A stretch of DNA of 64,000 nucleotides, from the NCBI GenBank assembly GCA_022410635.1, contig JAJVDF010000591.1:323020-387019 (forward strand), written 5' to 3'. This document shows, one piece after another, positions 19,821 to 31,800 of the stretch. This DNA comes from Tretioscincus oriximinensis (Eukaryota; Chordata; Lepidosauria; Squamata; Gymnophthalmidae). The notes beneath the pieces are model-generated. The model searched no databases. It was given only the letters and a program-made list of their open reading frames with translations, and was not told the origin of the DNA. Position numbers and translations under genes: made by a program. Numbering within the stretch: position 1 is the first letter of the stretch; every line of letters begins with the position of its first letter.

Positions 19821-22800
19821 GTAAGTGGGGCGCAGGCTGCGCGCGCCGGACTGTGGGGCTGCGGTCGCCCCTGAGCGCCAGGTGGGAAAGGCGCCGACAA
19901 GGCATCGTCGTGCCCCGCCGCCGCCGCCTCCGAGGCGCTGAGGTGCGGGAGGAGGGGACGCGAAAGGGAGGTGGGAGATGTGGCCTCGGCCGAGCGAAGC
20001 CGAAGCCAACGGGCTGAGGGCTGCCAGGCTGCCTGCGGGGGAACGGTCTGAACGCCTGTGACGCAGTTCGCCCAGGCTCGTCGTTCCCGGCTCCCTTCCG
20101 GAAAGAAAGGCATCTCAATGCCCGCTGGAGAGACGACGACGGACTCCTGCCCGTTCCGCCCTCGTCTCCCACCCTTGCCTCGGCCAGGCCCCGTCGGCGT
20201 CCCAGGGAAGTGGAGGTGGGGGGCGGCTGGGTGTGGGGAAGAAGGAATCCTTTTTCTCCTCAGCGGTGAAGGGAGGAAGGGACGCCACCCACCCCCTGCG
20301 CTCTCTCCCCTCCTGGTCTTTTTATCTCTCTTGCGTGGCGTTCTGGGAGATAGAGTCCGTTTCGCTCTTAGTGGCACGGGGAGGCTCGCCTTGAACACTA
20401 CGGCTCCCAGAGTGCACCGCGCCGGCAACTGTCTTTCTTCCCACGCCCCCCACCGTTCTCCTCCTCCTCCACCGCCCTCCCTCCCTGCCCTCGGGGGGGT
20501 GGTCAGGGGGTGGCCGCGTGAGAGAAGCAAAGCCCGAGGCACCTTCCCTCCCCTCCCGGGGAAAGGCGCAGGTAGAAGGTGGGCAGGTGGAGGCGGGGGG
20601 CTCGCTGCTGATCATGCAGGGAATGAGGAGTTCCTGCTTGGAAGGAGCGTTGCTCTGGGTGGGTTAGGCAAGGCAGGTCTGGTGGAGGAGGCTGTTAAAT
20701 GTGTCTTTATATGCTCTTCTGCTTTTTAATTTATTTGAGGCTTGCAGGCTTTTCAGGGCTTTTCCTTCACCGGGCAAAGTTCCACATTGCTCTGTCGTCG
20801 TGTCTGCATTCTGCAAATGTCATAGGGGGCGTTGGAGGCAGGAGAGCCTTTGTCTCTATTTTAATGCGTTGTCTTGGAAGGAAGTTCTGCTAAGAGTCTA
20901 TAACTCATTTCCAAGTAAACTAATATTGGGGAAATTGTCTGCGGTATTTCCACAAGATGGATCCTGCATTTCTCTTCAGTGCCAATAAGCCACTTATGGG
21001 TTGAATGTTAAACAAGAGCTCAGAATGTATTTAAAAAACGTTATTTATATCTCATTCCTCCCATTCCCTTCTGTTAAGTATGTTTGCTTAAAAGTATTCT
21101 GCACCTCACTGACTGCATGCATCTAACTAGGTATGTTTTGCTCTGCAGCTTTTTCTAAATTGGGGGAGGAATAGGGAATCCTAACATGGCTTCACATAAA
21201 ACACACACGCATGTGTATGCATGTATGTATGCATGTATGTCGTCCTATACCTATAAGTCTCAGGGTGATTAACAATAAAAACATAGCATAATAAAAACAG
21301 TCACATCTAACTGTAGGGAAGGACAGCAGTTTCTCAGTCAAAGATCAGGCCAAAGAAGTGTGTCTTCTGAATACACATGCACAGAGATGATGATAGACGC
21401 ACCTCATATATAGCTCCTATGGCAATGTGGAACAGGCATAGCCTTACTAAGGATTAGCTGTTGCCCTTCTGTGAATATGTTGCTGTTGAATACAGCGGGT
21501 AGGAGATGCTTTTTCCCATAATTCAGCTTGGTATTGCATAAAATTTAAACTCAATTCCATTTAATCTTCTAAATGATAAAAACTTACCGTTGAGACTAAA
21601 AACAATTATTTGTCCTGCAATATAAACTTAATGAAAATATGTCTAGATCTGCTTCGTCCAGGGCAAAAACATGCAAGGATTATATGTTTCCAAAAGTTAT
21701 GTTGAGGTTAAAGTACAAAGTTCTATATGCATTTCAGAATACTACAGATCTTTAGCCAAAACATCATGTTCCTTGTGTGAAATATGAATCAACAACAAAA
21801 GATTTGCTTTTTTTCTTTCTGAAATGTTGTATTTTCCTGAATCAGAAAATATTTTCAGATTGGGAACCAAAAAACACTATACGGTAATTAATATGTTTTG
21901 TTAGGCTCTGCTGTGCTCTTTATTATGACTTTAGTAATTCTTATTTTTTAGCCTTGCAGTTCAATTATACATATCTACTGGGAAATGGGTCTTACCCTTA
22001 GGTAAAAAAAAATCACAATTTTTTTCTCTTAGGATACCCATTCTGAAGCCTTAGAGTCCAAGGCTTGCCTTCCAATTTGGCTTTGTGTTGGTAAATTCTT
22101 GAAATTTCCCATGGATAGTACGAATGAAAGAAAAAAAATCAGTAATCTAATTTTTCAATATTGGAAGCTTCCATAGATTTATTCAGGTAACTAAGGTCAA
22201 TACTTTACCTATCAAGTCCCATGAAGAATTGTACTATTAATTTGTCTTAACAATTTTCTAATTTCTTAGTATGATTCCTTTATAGAGGTATGAAAATACA
22301 GATAAAGAGAACCCTATATTTTTTTTTGCCTTACAAGATTCACATAATTTCAGAAACATTTTTTTAAAAAACATTCTGCATCCTGACCTTTACTTCAGCT
22401 TTTCTAAATATTCCTTGGCAAAGTATCTCTTGATTTCTATGCCAGTTGGTCTTACATGATGCAAAATATGGTATGGTATTTTCTTAAATGTGTTTGACTT
22501 GCTGGAAAGATGATGGGGAAAACCAAACATTTTAATCATTATTCAACCAAAAACCAGAGGTCATTAATGGTAGCAGAAAACTAGTCCACTCAGCCAGGTA
22601 CTTGTCATTAACATGATGGTTGAACCCCACAAGTCTCATTAAAAACTATAATACAAAACGTTGATATACTAGCAAAATGTAATGATGCTGAAAAATAGGT
22701 TTTATATTAACATACTAATAGGTTTTCGACTTAGTCTCATTTAACTTTCATTGCAGTTTTGGCTTTTCCTAATGTGACATTTAAGATCATCTGTACACAA

Positions 22801-25800
22801 ACCCAAATAAGCATGAGAAACAGCAGCATCACAGACAATTAAAATATCCCTCTCAAAATTTAGTCAGATAAGTTGGATCCACTTTTCAGTAGCTGCAAGT
22901 TTGATGCACTCATAAGCCAGCACATCCCAACTTGCCTTAGTGTATCACCCTGCACACATCCTGCTACCCCAGTTGCTATAGTAACTGCCAGCAGCAGTTT
23001 TTGCTTGTTGGAGTTAATGGCTAGTGAGACCATTTGATAAACAACAAAGTGGGAATGTGCTATCTAATTTTTATTTATATATATTTATCTTTAAGACTAT
23101 GGATTTCATCTGTTAATCTTTGGCTAGAATTTAGGAATAGATTGGGGAAAGGGAGGATGCTTGTGGGGAAACTGAGCCTATACTGTCTTTTTCTTTAATT
23201 TCACAGATGTGTGTGAGCAAACACAATGTTTGCAAGGATAGTTTTGTGTTGTCATAGGGTATTGATCTGTTTTAGCTGGTCTTGTTGGAAATTCCCTTAT
23301 TCACTATAACAATCACAGGTTAGACCAAGATTACACTAAGGCTGTATTTAAAAAAGCAGTTGAATAGTGACTTAGATGAGGTAACATTCAGAACTGATAT
23401 TCTTATTATACTTCTAATTTATAGATAATGGAAGTGTATTTTCTGGCTTTTAGTATGGGCTAAAGCATTAGCACGTGGATACTGCTATTTTTAATCCACT
23501 GTTAAACCACATATATTTATTATATTTAAATAACACACAGTATTTCTCCCAAACATTTTTGTTCTATGAAAATTTTCTTAAGTGTGTGTAGCAATAAATC
23601 TCAGCTAACTGCTTTGATTAGGTGGGTTCAATAGTAAATGCATTAAAAGCGCAATGGTGGTGTTTTCTTTAATATCATTAGTTTATAGGGTTTTTTTCCA
23701 GTGGAACCCAAGTCACAGTTTCTGCAGTTATGATTGGTATAAGAGTGCTTTTTACTTTTGGACCCATAAATTACTTCGTTCAGTATTCCATACTTTAAAG
23801 CTTTACGAGTACTGTCATTTTAAAAGTGTACATCAAGCATTGTAATGGACCAGCATAAGTAAGATAAAATGTTTTTTTTATTTCCTTCCTTCTAGATTTT
23901 CAGCTGAATTCTCATCTATCAACACTGGCAANCATTCACAAGATTTATCATACTCTTAATAGGCTGGTAATCACTCCTATTTTTTAACCTGTTATATAGT
24001 ATTACATTTATGCTTAGAGGGTATTAAGGCATCCAAAATTTGAAGGGAAAGGGTAGTATGATTTTCTCACTCCTCATAGATGTCCACATGCCCCAATTTC
24101 AAAAACATATTTGCAGTTGCAGGTAATGGTATTTACTCTATTATTAAAAAAAGTGAGGGCCCTCTATAATTGGGAAATGTTAGAAAAATACAGAGCAGTT
24201 TGGATTGGATAGGGTCCCTGTCACCATCATTGCCGAGAGTTATTTGTTCTCACTGCTATCAAATGGTTGCAAATAGTATGCAAATGGTTGCTTAAATATT
24301 TTTTTTCCTGCAGTACTGGCACCATTATTTTCAAACCTATTCTGTAGGAGACTTCTAGGAATGCCATTCAACTTTGTACAGACACATCTTTGACTTGTAC
24401 AAAAACCTGTGACATTGATGATGTTAGATCTGTTGGCATAAACATTTATCAGCTAAAAAAATCAAAGTAACCTTAGGAAAGGATTGGACAAATACATGGT
24501 GGACTGGTATATCAATGACTACTATGATCCCGTCTCTCATCTGGGAGATTGGGTTTCAAAGCCCTGTGTTGGACGTAGGGGGGGTGAGCACCTTCTACTA
24601 GCCTGTAGCTCTAGCCAACCCAGCTATTCGAAAGCATGAATTGCAAGAAATTACAACTGACTGCATGGGACCCATCACAGCCTGGTGGGGAAGATAGAAT
24701 CTAAGCCTTTGGGCAAAAAAGACCGCTTTGAGTCCCTTTGAAAGGTGAGAAAAGTGTTGTTGTTGTTCTACTATGATGGATGTCTAAATCCTGCCACAAG
24801 CTGGACTGGACTCATGGACTATGGATGATTCTGACCATGTTGCTTTCCACAGCAATAGCTACAATTTTTTAGACTAAACACATGATAGAAGAAATGTTCT
24901 TTTTATAACAATAATATTTAATTTTTTCAATATACTTTGTAGCAGTCATATTGCAGGAAACAGAACATCGTGTGTTTTTATAAAATACATTTTTGAAAAT
25001 CAGTTAGCATTTCTTCTAAAGAAAGCTACACACTGAAATTTTACAATAGAGATGAGGAAAAAGAATAGATACATAGGATAGCAGGTGTGCATTGAGAACT
25101 AAAAGAAATAGATAAATAGAATTTAGGCTGAAGTAAAGTAGTAAGAGGACTTTCTATTAACTTTACATTTAACTTTTTTTTTTTTACAGAATTTGACAGA
25201 AGACGTTGGTCAAGACGATCACCAAACAGGTAGAACTCAAATATGAAGTTATAGCATCTTTTGTAGATAAAAGGGAAATAGGTTGTTTTTCAACTTATAG
25301 AAAACCAAGAGTAATATTCTGCAAATTAACATGGAAGTTAGTATCCAAGAAGATAAAATGTAATGTTCCAAAGCTGAAAACTGGCAGGGAGAATTGGTTC
25401 AGAAAACACAGGCAAGTATAGTTTTGTTTATTTTATCACATTTGGTTTATTTATCTCTTTTGCAAACTCTGAAAGGCTAACGGAAAAATTGCTTCATGCC
25501 CTTTTTCTATTGGTGTGCTAATATTTTGATGATACTTTTTAATATACAAAGACAGTTGAACAAGAACTAAACCCAATTTTTAAAAAGTTGTTGAAAGTTA
25601 CTTTCTTCACAACCTCATAAGTGAATAAGGAATTGCAACTGATAAAGACAGAACAACTATCCCAGAGGATTTGTTTCTCAAAAATGTTCAGTTCTTTATT
25701 TAGGCTCTGTGGATTTGTGGAACGTTGCTTTGTTGGTCAAGATGGGGAAATCTTCCTTGGGTCATCTGAATAAGGGAGATTAGTCATTTGGTAAAAACCC

Positions 25801-28800
25801 ACTTATAAATAGTATTTTAGTTTTTCTGTTAGTGAAAGTTGTTACTTTTAGATACTGTCAGTACATTAATAGGTGCTATTAATTGAAATCATCAGTAATG
25901 ACTATTTGCTAAAACAGATAATTGGAACTCTTTTAGCTATGTGTAATGAACGCATAAAATTTTCATTTGCAATCTGCCAAATTATATTCTTTTCATTGGT
26001 CGTTCCTCCCTATTATATATCAGTTGTACTAAGAACATATTTTAAATATAAACCCAGTTTATATATTTCCTGTTGTACCATCCTGGCTGAACTATCCATC
26101 TTATCAGTAAAAGGAGTGGAACAAGGCCTTCATTGTGGTGTCCCCCAGACTAAGGATTAGTTTCCCCTAATCACTATCACTATATTCATTTAGAAAAACT
26201 TTGAAGAGGTAGCTGCTTTCCCTTCTCCACTTTTTAGACACTGTTTAATTTATTGAATTTTTTATCATTGTTTTTATCATTAACTACCCTTGGTGCAGGG
26301 CAGGATATAAACATAAATATCCTATACTACAAAGCCCAAACGAGTTGGCAGATCATGACATCATTTCGGGTACGGTCCACTGCCCAGTCTGCGCAGGAGA
26401 ATGATAGACCCCCTGCCAGTGAAAGTGGGGTTGCTGCTGCTAGCCTTGATGCTACGGAGCGGCAACCACATCAGCTGCGTCATCCTCACTGCCTGTGAGA
26501 GAACCCATCCCCTGCCTCCCCCTCTGTTCTGAAGTAGGCTCAAGACTCTGGCCTTCATTACTGGAAACACCTGAAAAGCTTTGGGTGTTCCCAATAATGG
26601 AGCCTGGAGGATAGGGCCTACTCCATCCCTTCTCCCCTCCCCTGGTCCACCCCCCAATTTGTCCCCCTCACCCCCCTCTTCTCCCCACTTCTCTCTCACC
26701 CCCAGTGCTACAATCTTCATCCTTCTCTTTCTCACCATCCAAGAAGGGGAAGGGAGAACCCCAAAGTAGCCACCACAGAGTCCCAGCAACTGCTTCAGTG
26801 CTAAAGCCCTCCTCCTCCTCCGCTCCCCCGATGCTTCCCCTCCCCACAAGGGCCAGGCATCTTCGCTACCTCTGTGCTGCTTGCTTGGAGTGCAGCCTGG
26901 AAATGGCGACCAGAATCCCTCTCTTTGTCTATTCCTAAAGTGGATGGTCACTATAGGAATAGGCAAAACTTTTCTGCTCCCGAAGGGAAGAGGGAAAAGG
27001 TGGGGTGGTATACAGAATAGGAAGACAAGAGGGAGGGAGGAGGAGGAAAAAGAAGAAGAAAAACTTGATGAAGAAAGAGGAGGAGGTATAAGATGGGGCC
27101 CCAGGGGGAGGGAGGGAGAGAGAGAGGAAGAGAGGAGCGGGAAAACAAGGAGGGGTTGGGGAAGGAGGAAGGAAGGGAGAAGGGAGAAACAAGACGGTGA
27201 GAGAGGGAGAGAAGAAGAGAAGTTGGTATGTAGATAGGCAGGTAGGTAGGTACGAAGGTAGGTAGGTAATAAGGTAGGTAGGAACATAGGAAAGTGGAAA
27301 GGTATGGAGGAAGGTAAGTAGGGTTAAAAGAAGCAGAGGAAGAAGAAGAAAATAAAAATTCAGCCCACTGCCTAGAGCCCACTGTATCCCTAAGGAAGTG
27401 GGCTTAATTCCACTAGTAAATAAATAAATGCACATCAGATTGATTTTTATGTTTGAAATGAATATAGTTTTTCTAAGAAAAGAGCTGTCACTTTGTACTA
27501 TTGTATTTGCAAAAGTTTTTATATATTAATATTACTCTATATGTTATAAATTAACATTTTATATAATATGTTCATAATCTGTTGTAGAGTTGTTTATGAA
27601 ATTTTATAAATGCAATGCATTTGATATTGTAAGTGTTAACGAATAACTACTGTGATAATTGGAAACTGTATTTATCACTTGACTCATTGGTGATTTGCTG
27701 CAATTTGTGGTGTAAGTTAAAATTTCATCTATGTGAATAACATACCTTGTTGTTGCTATGTTGGGTTGTCGTTCATGAAAAAAAGGTACATTTTAAAAAT
27801 AAAAAAAATTCAGGTACAGAGGATGCTTATAATTCTGTGAATTTTCTCTCAGACCAAAAATTATAGAAATCATAGCTAAGGATACAATTAAATTTTTTAA
27901 GTTTTGCTATTTTTATGCTTCATTGAATCGGTTATTTACTGTTATATGCTAATATTGAAAGCTCTAAATGGCTTGTACAGTGGTAATCTGAAGGAGCACC
28001 ACTCCAGTGTAGACCTACTAAATATTGAGATCTCAAGCAGAGTGCCACCCGCACATCCATCAAGCCGGAAAGAAACAAACTGAGAGCCAGTTTGGTGTAG
28101 TGGTTAGAGTGTTAGACTCGTACCTGGTAGTCTCCCGGTTCAATTCTCCACTCCTCCACGAAAGCCAGCTAGGTGACCTTGGGTCAGCCACAGTTCTTTG
28201 AACTCTCTCAGCCCCACATACTCCACAGGATGTCTGTTGCGGAGAAAGCAACAAAAGCTTTGTGTGCCACCCTATGGTTGGTTGCCCTGAGACCTTCGGG
28301 TATAGGGCGGGATACAAGTACAAATAAATAAATAAGTGGGGAGCTGGTGCAATGGCTTCAGTGGGGAAAGGTGGTGTACATTTCCTGGATGTTTGGAGGA
28401 AGCAGTGTGGACCAGCCCACCTCCATGCTATGATGGCAGAAGCCCAACTGGTTTTGTGCAATTCTGCCTCAGGGGCCCTATGCCATCTGCTCTGCAGCTA
28501 GCAGCAAGCAATTCCTCCCCCGCCTCATTGGATGGTGGTGAAGCTGTACGCACATACACAGATTTATGTGCTAATTCTTGAATAAAATAAATAGAATGTT
28601 AAAGAAAAATGATAGGATTGCTGTTCCTCCTAACTAACTTTTTCAGTATCTGGTAGTTACTTGCATATTATCATGGTGCTTTATGGCAAGATTCTGTGTT
28701 ACATGAGAATCTTGCTATGAAGTACCATGATAATATGGAACAACCTGCACGTAAACAAATTGCAATAGGAGAAATATGTTGGATAGGAATGCCTAAACTT

Positions 28801-31800
28801 GCATCATTAACAGACAACTTGAATTTAATATAGGTTTGTGCATGAGCAGAGTTTGTGTGTAAATTGCAGATCATAGAGCTGCAAAAAAGTGTAAGGTTCA
28901 TGAAGAGCAACATGTTGGAAGGCTAGTCTTCTTTGAAGAACGGTTGGAAAATAGTAAACTGGATGGAGATCCATGTAGAACATATCCACCATTTCTACTG
29001 TTCCTTTGCTCCCCAGTTACCTTTGAAGCTGAGAGAGACTGATGTCTTCTCTGCACGGCCTGCAGCGATCCCATAGTTCTGGGGTCTATGTGTCCTGTTC
29101 AGGCTTGGCAGTCTGAGCAGGAGAAACCTGGAAACCATGAGAACACTTCTCACCTTTCCAGGCTATATTTCAGAATAGAGGCTTACAGTGGCTTGCGAAA
29201 GTATTCACCCACTTAGTATTTTTCATGTTTTGCTACCTCATAACCTGGAATTTAAATGGGTTTTTTTTAAGGTTTGCATCATTTTACGTACAAATCATAC
29301 TTAGAACTTCGAACATTATCCAAGAGGACAAAATAAAAAACTCCAGTGGGCATATCTATTCACCCCCATGAAGTCAGTACTTTGTAAGGCCACCTTTTGT
29401 GGCATTTAAAGCTGCAAGTCGCCTTGAGCTTGCCACTGGGATTTTTGCCCATTCCTGATGGCAAAACTGCTCCAGCTCCTTCAAGTTAGATAGTTTCTGC
29501 TGGTGAGCAGCAATCTTCAAGTCTAACCACAGATTTTCAATTGGATTAAGGTCTGGGCTTTGACTAAGCCATCCCACTCAAGTGCTGCTTTATCAGTATG
29601 CTTTGGATCATTTTCCTTTTGGAAGGTGAACATCCCATTCTCAAGTCACTAACAGACACAAAGCAGAATATCCCTGTATCATCCGTCTGCCCCCACAACT
29701 CAGACCATTTTCCCTGTGCCTACTGCAGCACAACATCCCCACAGCAGAGGCAGTTGGAAGGGGAAGTGAGGAGAGAATGGAAGATAAAAATACCATGTGA
29801 TCCAGGAAAAACAGATACTATTAATAGGTAGACCTTTTAACTCAAGAGATAGGAATCAAATGGGCCTAAACCAAGATAAGGATGAAAGTGGAAAGGCTGC
29901 CCCTTATTCCAAATATTCAAACAGTGTTCCCTGGAATGCAATTCATATTGATGATATTATCTTAAATTCTTGTGAGGGTTCAGTTGGTATTAATTGGATA
30001 TTAAACTTCTTCAGCCTCACATACCTTTGAAGCATTGCTGCTTCTTTTATACTGAGACCAGGGTAATTATTTCCCTGTCTTTTAACGTTGCAGTTATTCT
30101 CATGTGTTTTGCTGGGTTTTAACAGTTACTTATTTTGTGCTTTTTAACTTTTTTGTGCCAACTTCTTAATAATTTTTGAGCTTTTAGCCTTAGGATTTCT
30201 CATAGGTATTGTCCACCTGAGCATAGTTACAGAATAGATCTCAGAATGGGATCTGTACGTGACAAACTCTTTTCTTATATATATCAGAATAATGCTCATT
30301 GTAGAGAGGATCATAGTCGTTTGGAGTTTGTGTTTCCAATTTTTAAGCTGCTTTGGATTCTGAAGATGAAATGAAATATATTAAAAGTTGCACCTGCAGA
30401 AAGTACCTGAAAAAAGTTTGCATCTGTTTAATCCTTGTGCTTTTCTAAATTACTACATAGGAACTCTCAGGTCTTGCAGTTCTTCAGACTGCTTCAGCAA
30501 AGTGATGCCTCCACGAAAAAAGAGGCGTCCTGCAGCTGGAGATGACCTGTCGGCTAAAAAGAGTAGACATGATGGGTATGCGATTGAACTTCTTTGGACA
30601 TCTCTTTCTGTCAGAAGTCATAATTTTTATTTCTGATTGTAAGTGCAGGGCTGATATTTGGAGGAGCACTGATAATGTTATTTAGTAAGATAGTAACTAA
30701 AGGGCCTTAGATGTAGAACTTAATTTAGAGAACAATTCAGCAATGGTGGAAATCGATTTTTTTTCTAATGAGTGAGCATGCAATATTCAAATTGCAAAGA
30801 TGATGCTTTCTAATTTATGATTAAATGTATCCATGACTGGGTTTTGAGTAGTTTTTATTTGATTATTATTCAGTAAAATATATTTTAAAAATTATTACTG
30901 CAGCAACTATGGAAATTACAGCTATGTCAGATTCTCCCAATTTGAGCAAATTTTAGTTTGTGTAGCCATTATGATTCTGAAAGTCACTGATATGCATGAA
31001 TGAAAAAACTAAAGCTTATGCATCTGTTTGAGAAAACAACAGTTTTTAAATGGGCTAACTATGGTTTGTAAAAATCCTAGTTCTCAAAGTAGAGCAAATA
31101 TGCATGTTTTTCTTTGTACATTCCTAGCTAGAGATGTAAAACTCAGAAGCTTAGAATTAACCTTTCTTAAAAAAATTTTTTCACTAGAATGTACAGAAAA
31201 TACGATTCCAGTAGGATCAAGACAGAAGATGACATGTTCTCAAGCAAGAGATGTTTAGAATGGTTTTATGAATATGCGGGTAAGTAGATGTCCAAACACT
31301 CAATTTTATTGATTAGCGAGCTATTTACATTTCTAGGAAAAATAGTTAAATAATTTAAATTTAAAGGTATTTTGCAACAATATTTCTGCATTACTAAAAT
31401 GTTTTTGATGCTTTATAGACTATAAATTCTGGGTTTAAATTTAGTAAATTTGTTCTTGTATATTTTACCATATTATCTAAAAACTTGCAATTTAAATTGT
31501 TGCATATTTAAATTTACTTTAGCTGTTTCAGTTAATATAACCCTTCCAATTATGATTGAATAATTGTTTTGGGGAATATAGCTTTTCAGATGTGGCAAAT
31601 ATATTGTTTGCATATATTTTTTACTTCACATTCAATATGTTTTGAGTGGTAAACACTGTAACTGTTCAAGTAACGCAATCTCATTTGCTTGTAGGGACAG
31701 ATGATATTGTAGGTCCTGAAGGAATGGAGAAATTCTGTGAGGACATTGGAGTTGAACCAGAAAATGTATGTTACTGCAGATGTCACGATCCTTATTGTTG

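Noticed and set aside
19367..20542. 391-codon open frame on the minus strand opposite the DCUN1D4 promoter
   Set aside because: It lies in a CpG island, is Pro/Arg/Gly/Ser-rich without any family resemblance, and overlaps the DCUN1D4 start; GC-rich DNA has few stops.
20058..20729. 223-codon plus-strand open frame after DCUN1D4 exon 1
   Set aside because: Same composition effect; no homology and no splice logic.
26361..27287. 308-codon minus-strand open frame
   Set aside because: Half of it is the purine tract read as Ser/Pro/Leu/Phe; no conserved motif.
28081..28160. tRNA gene
   Set aside because: A and B boxes are present but no cloverleaf closes; it is the head of a SINE.
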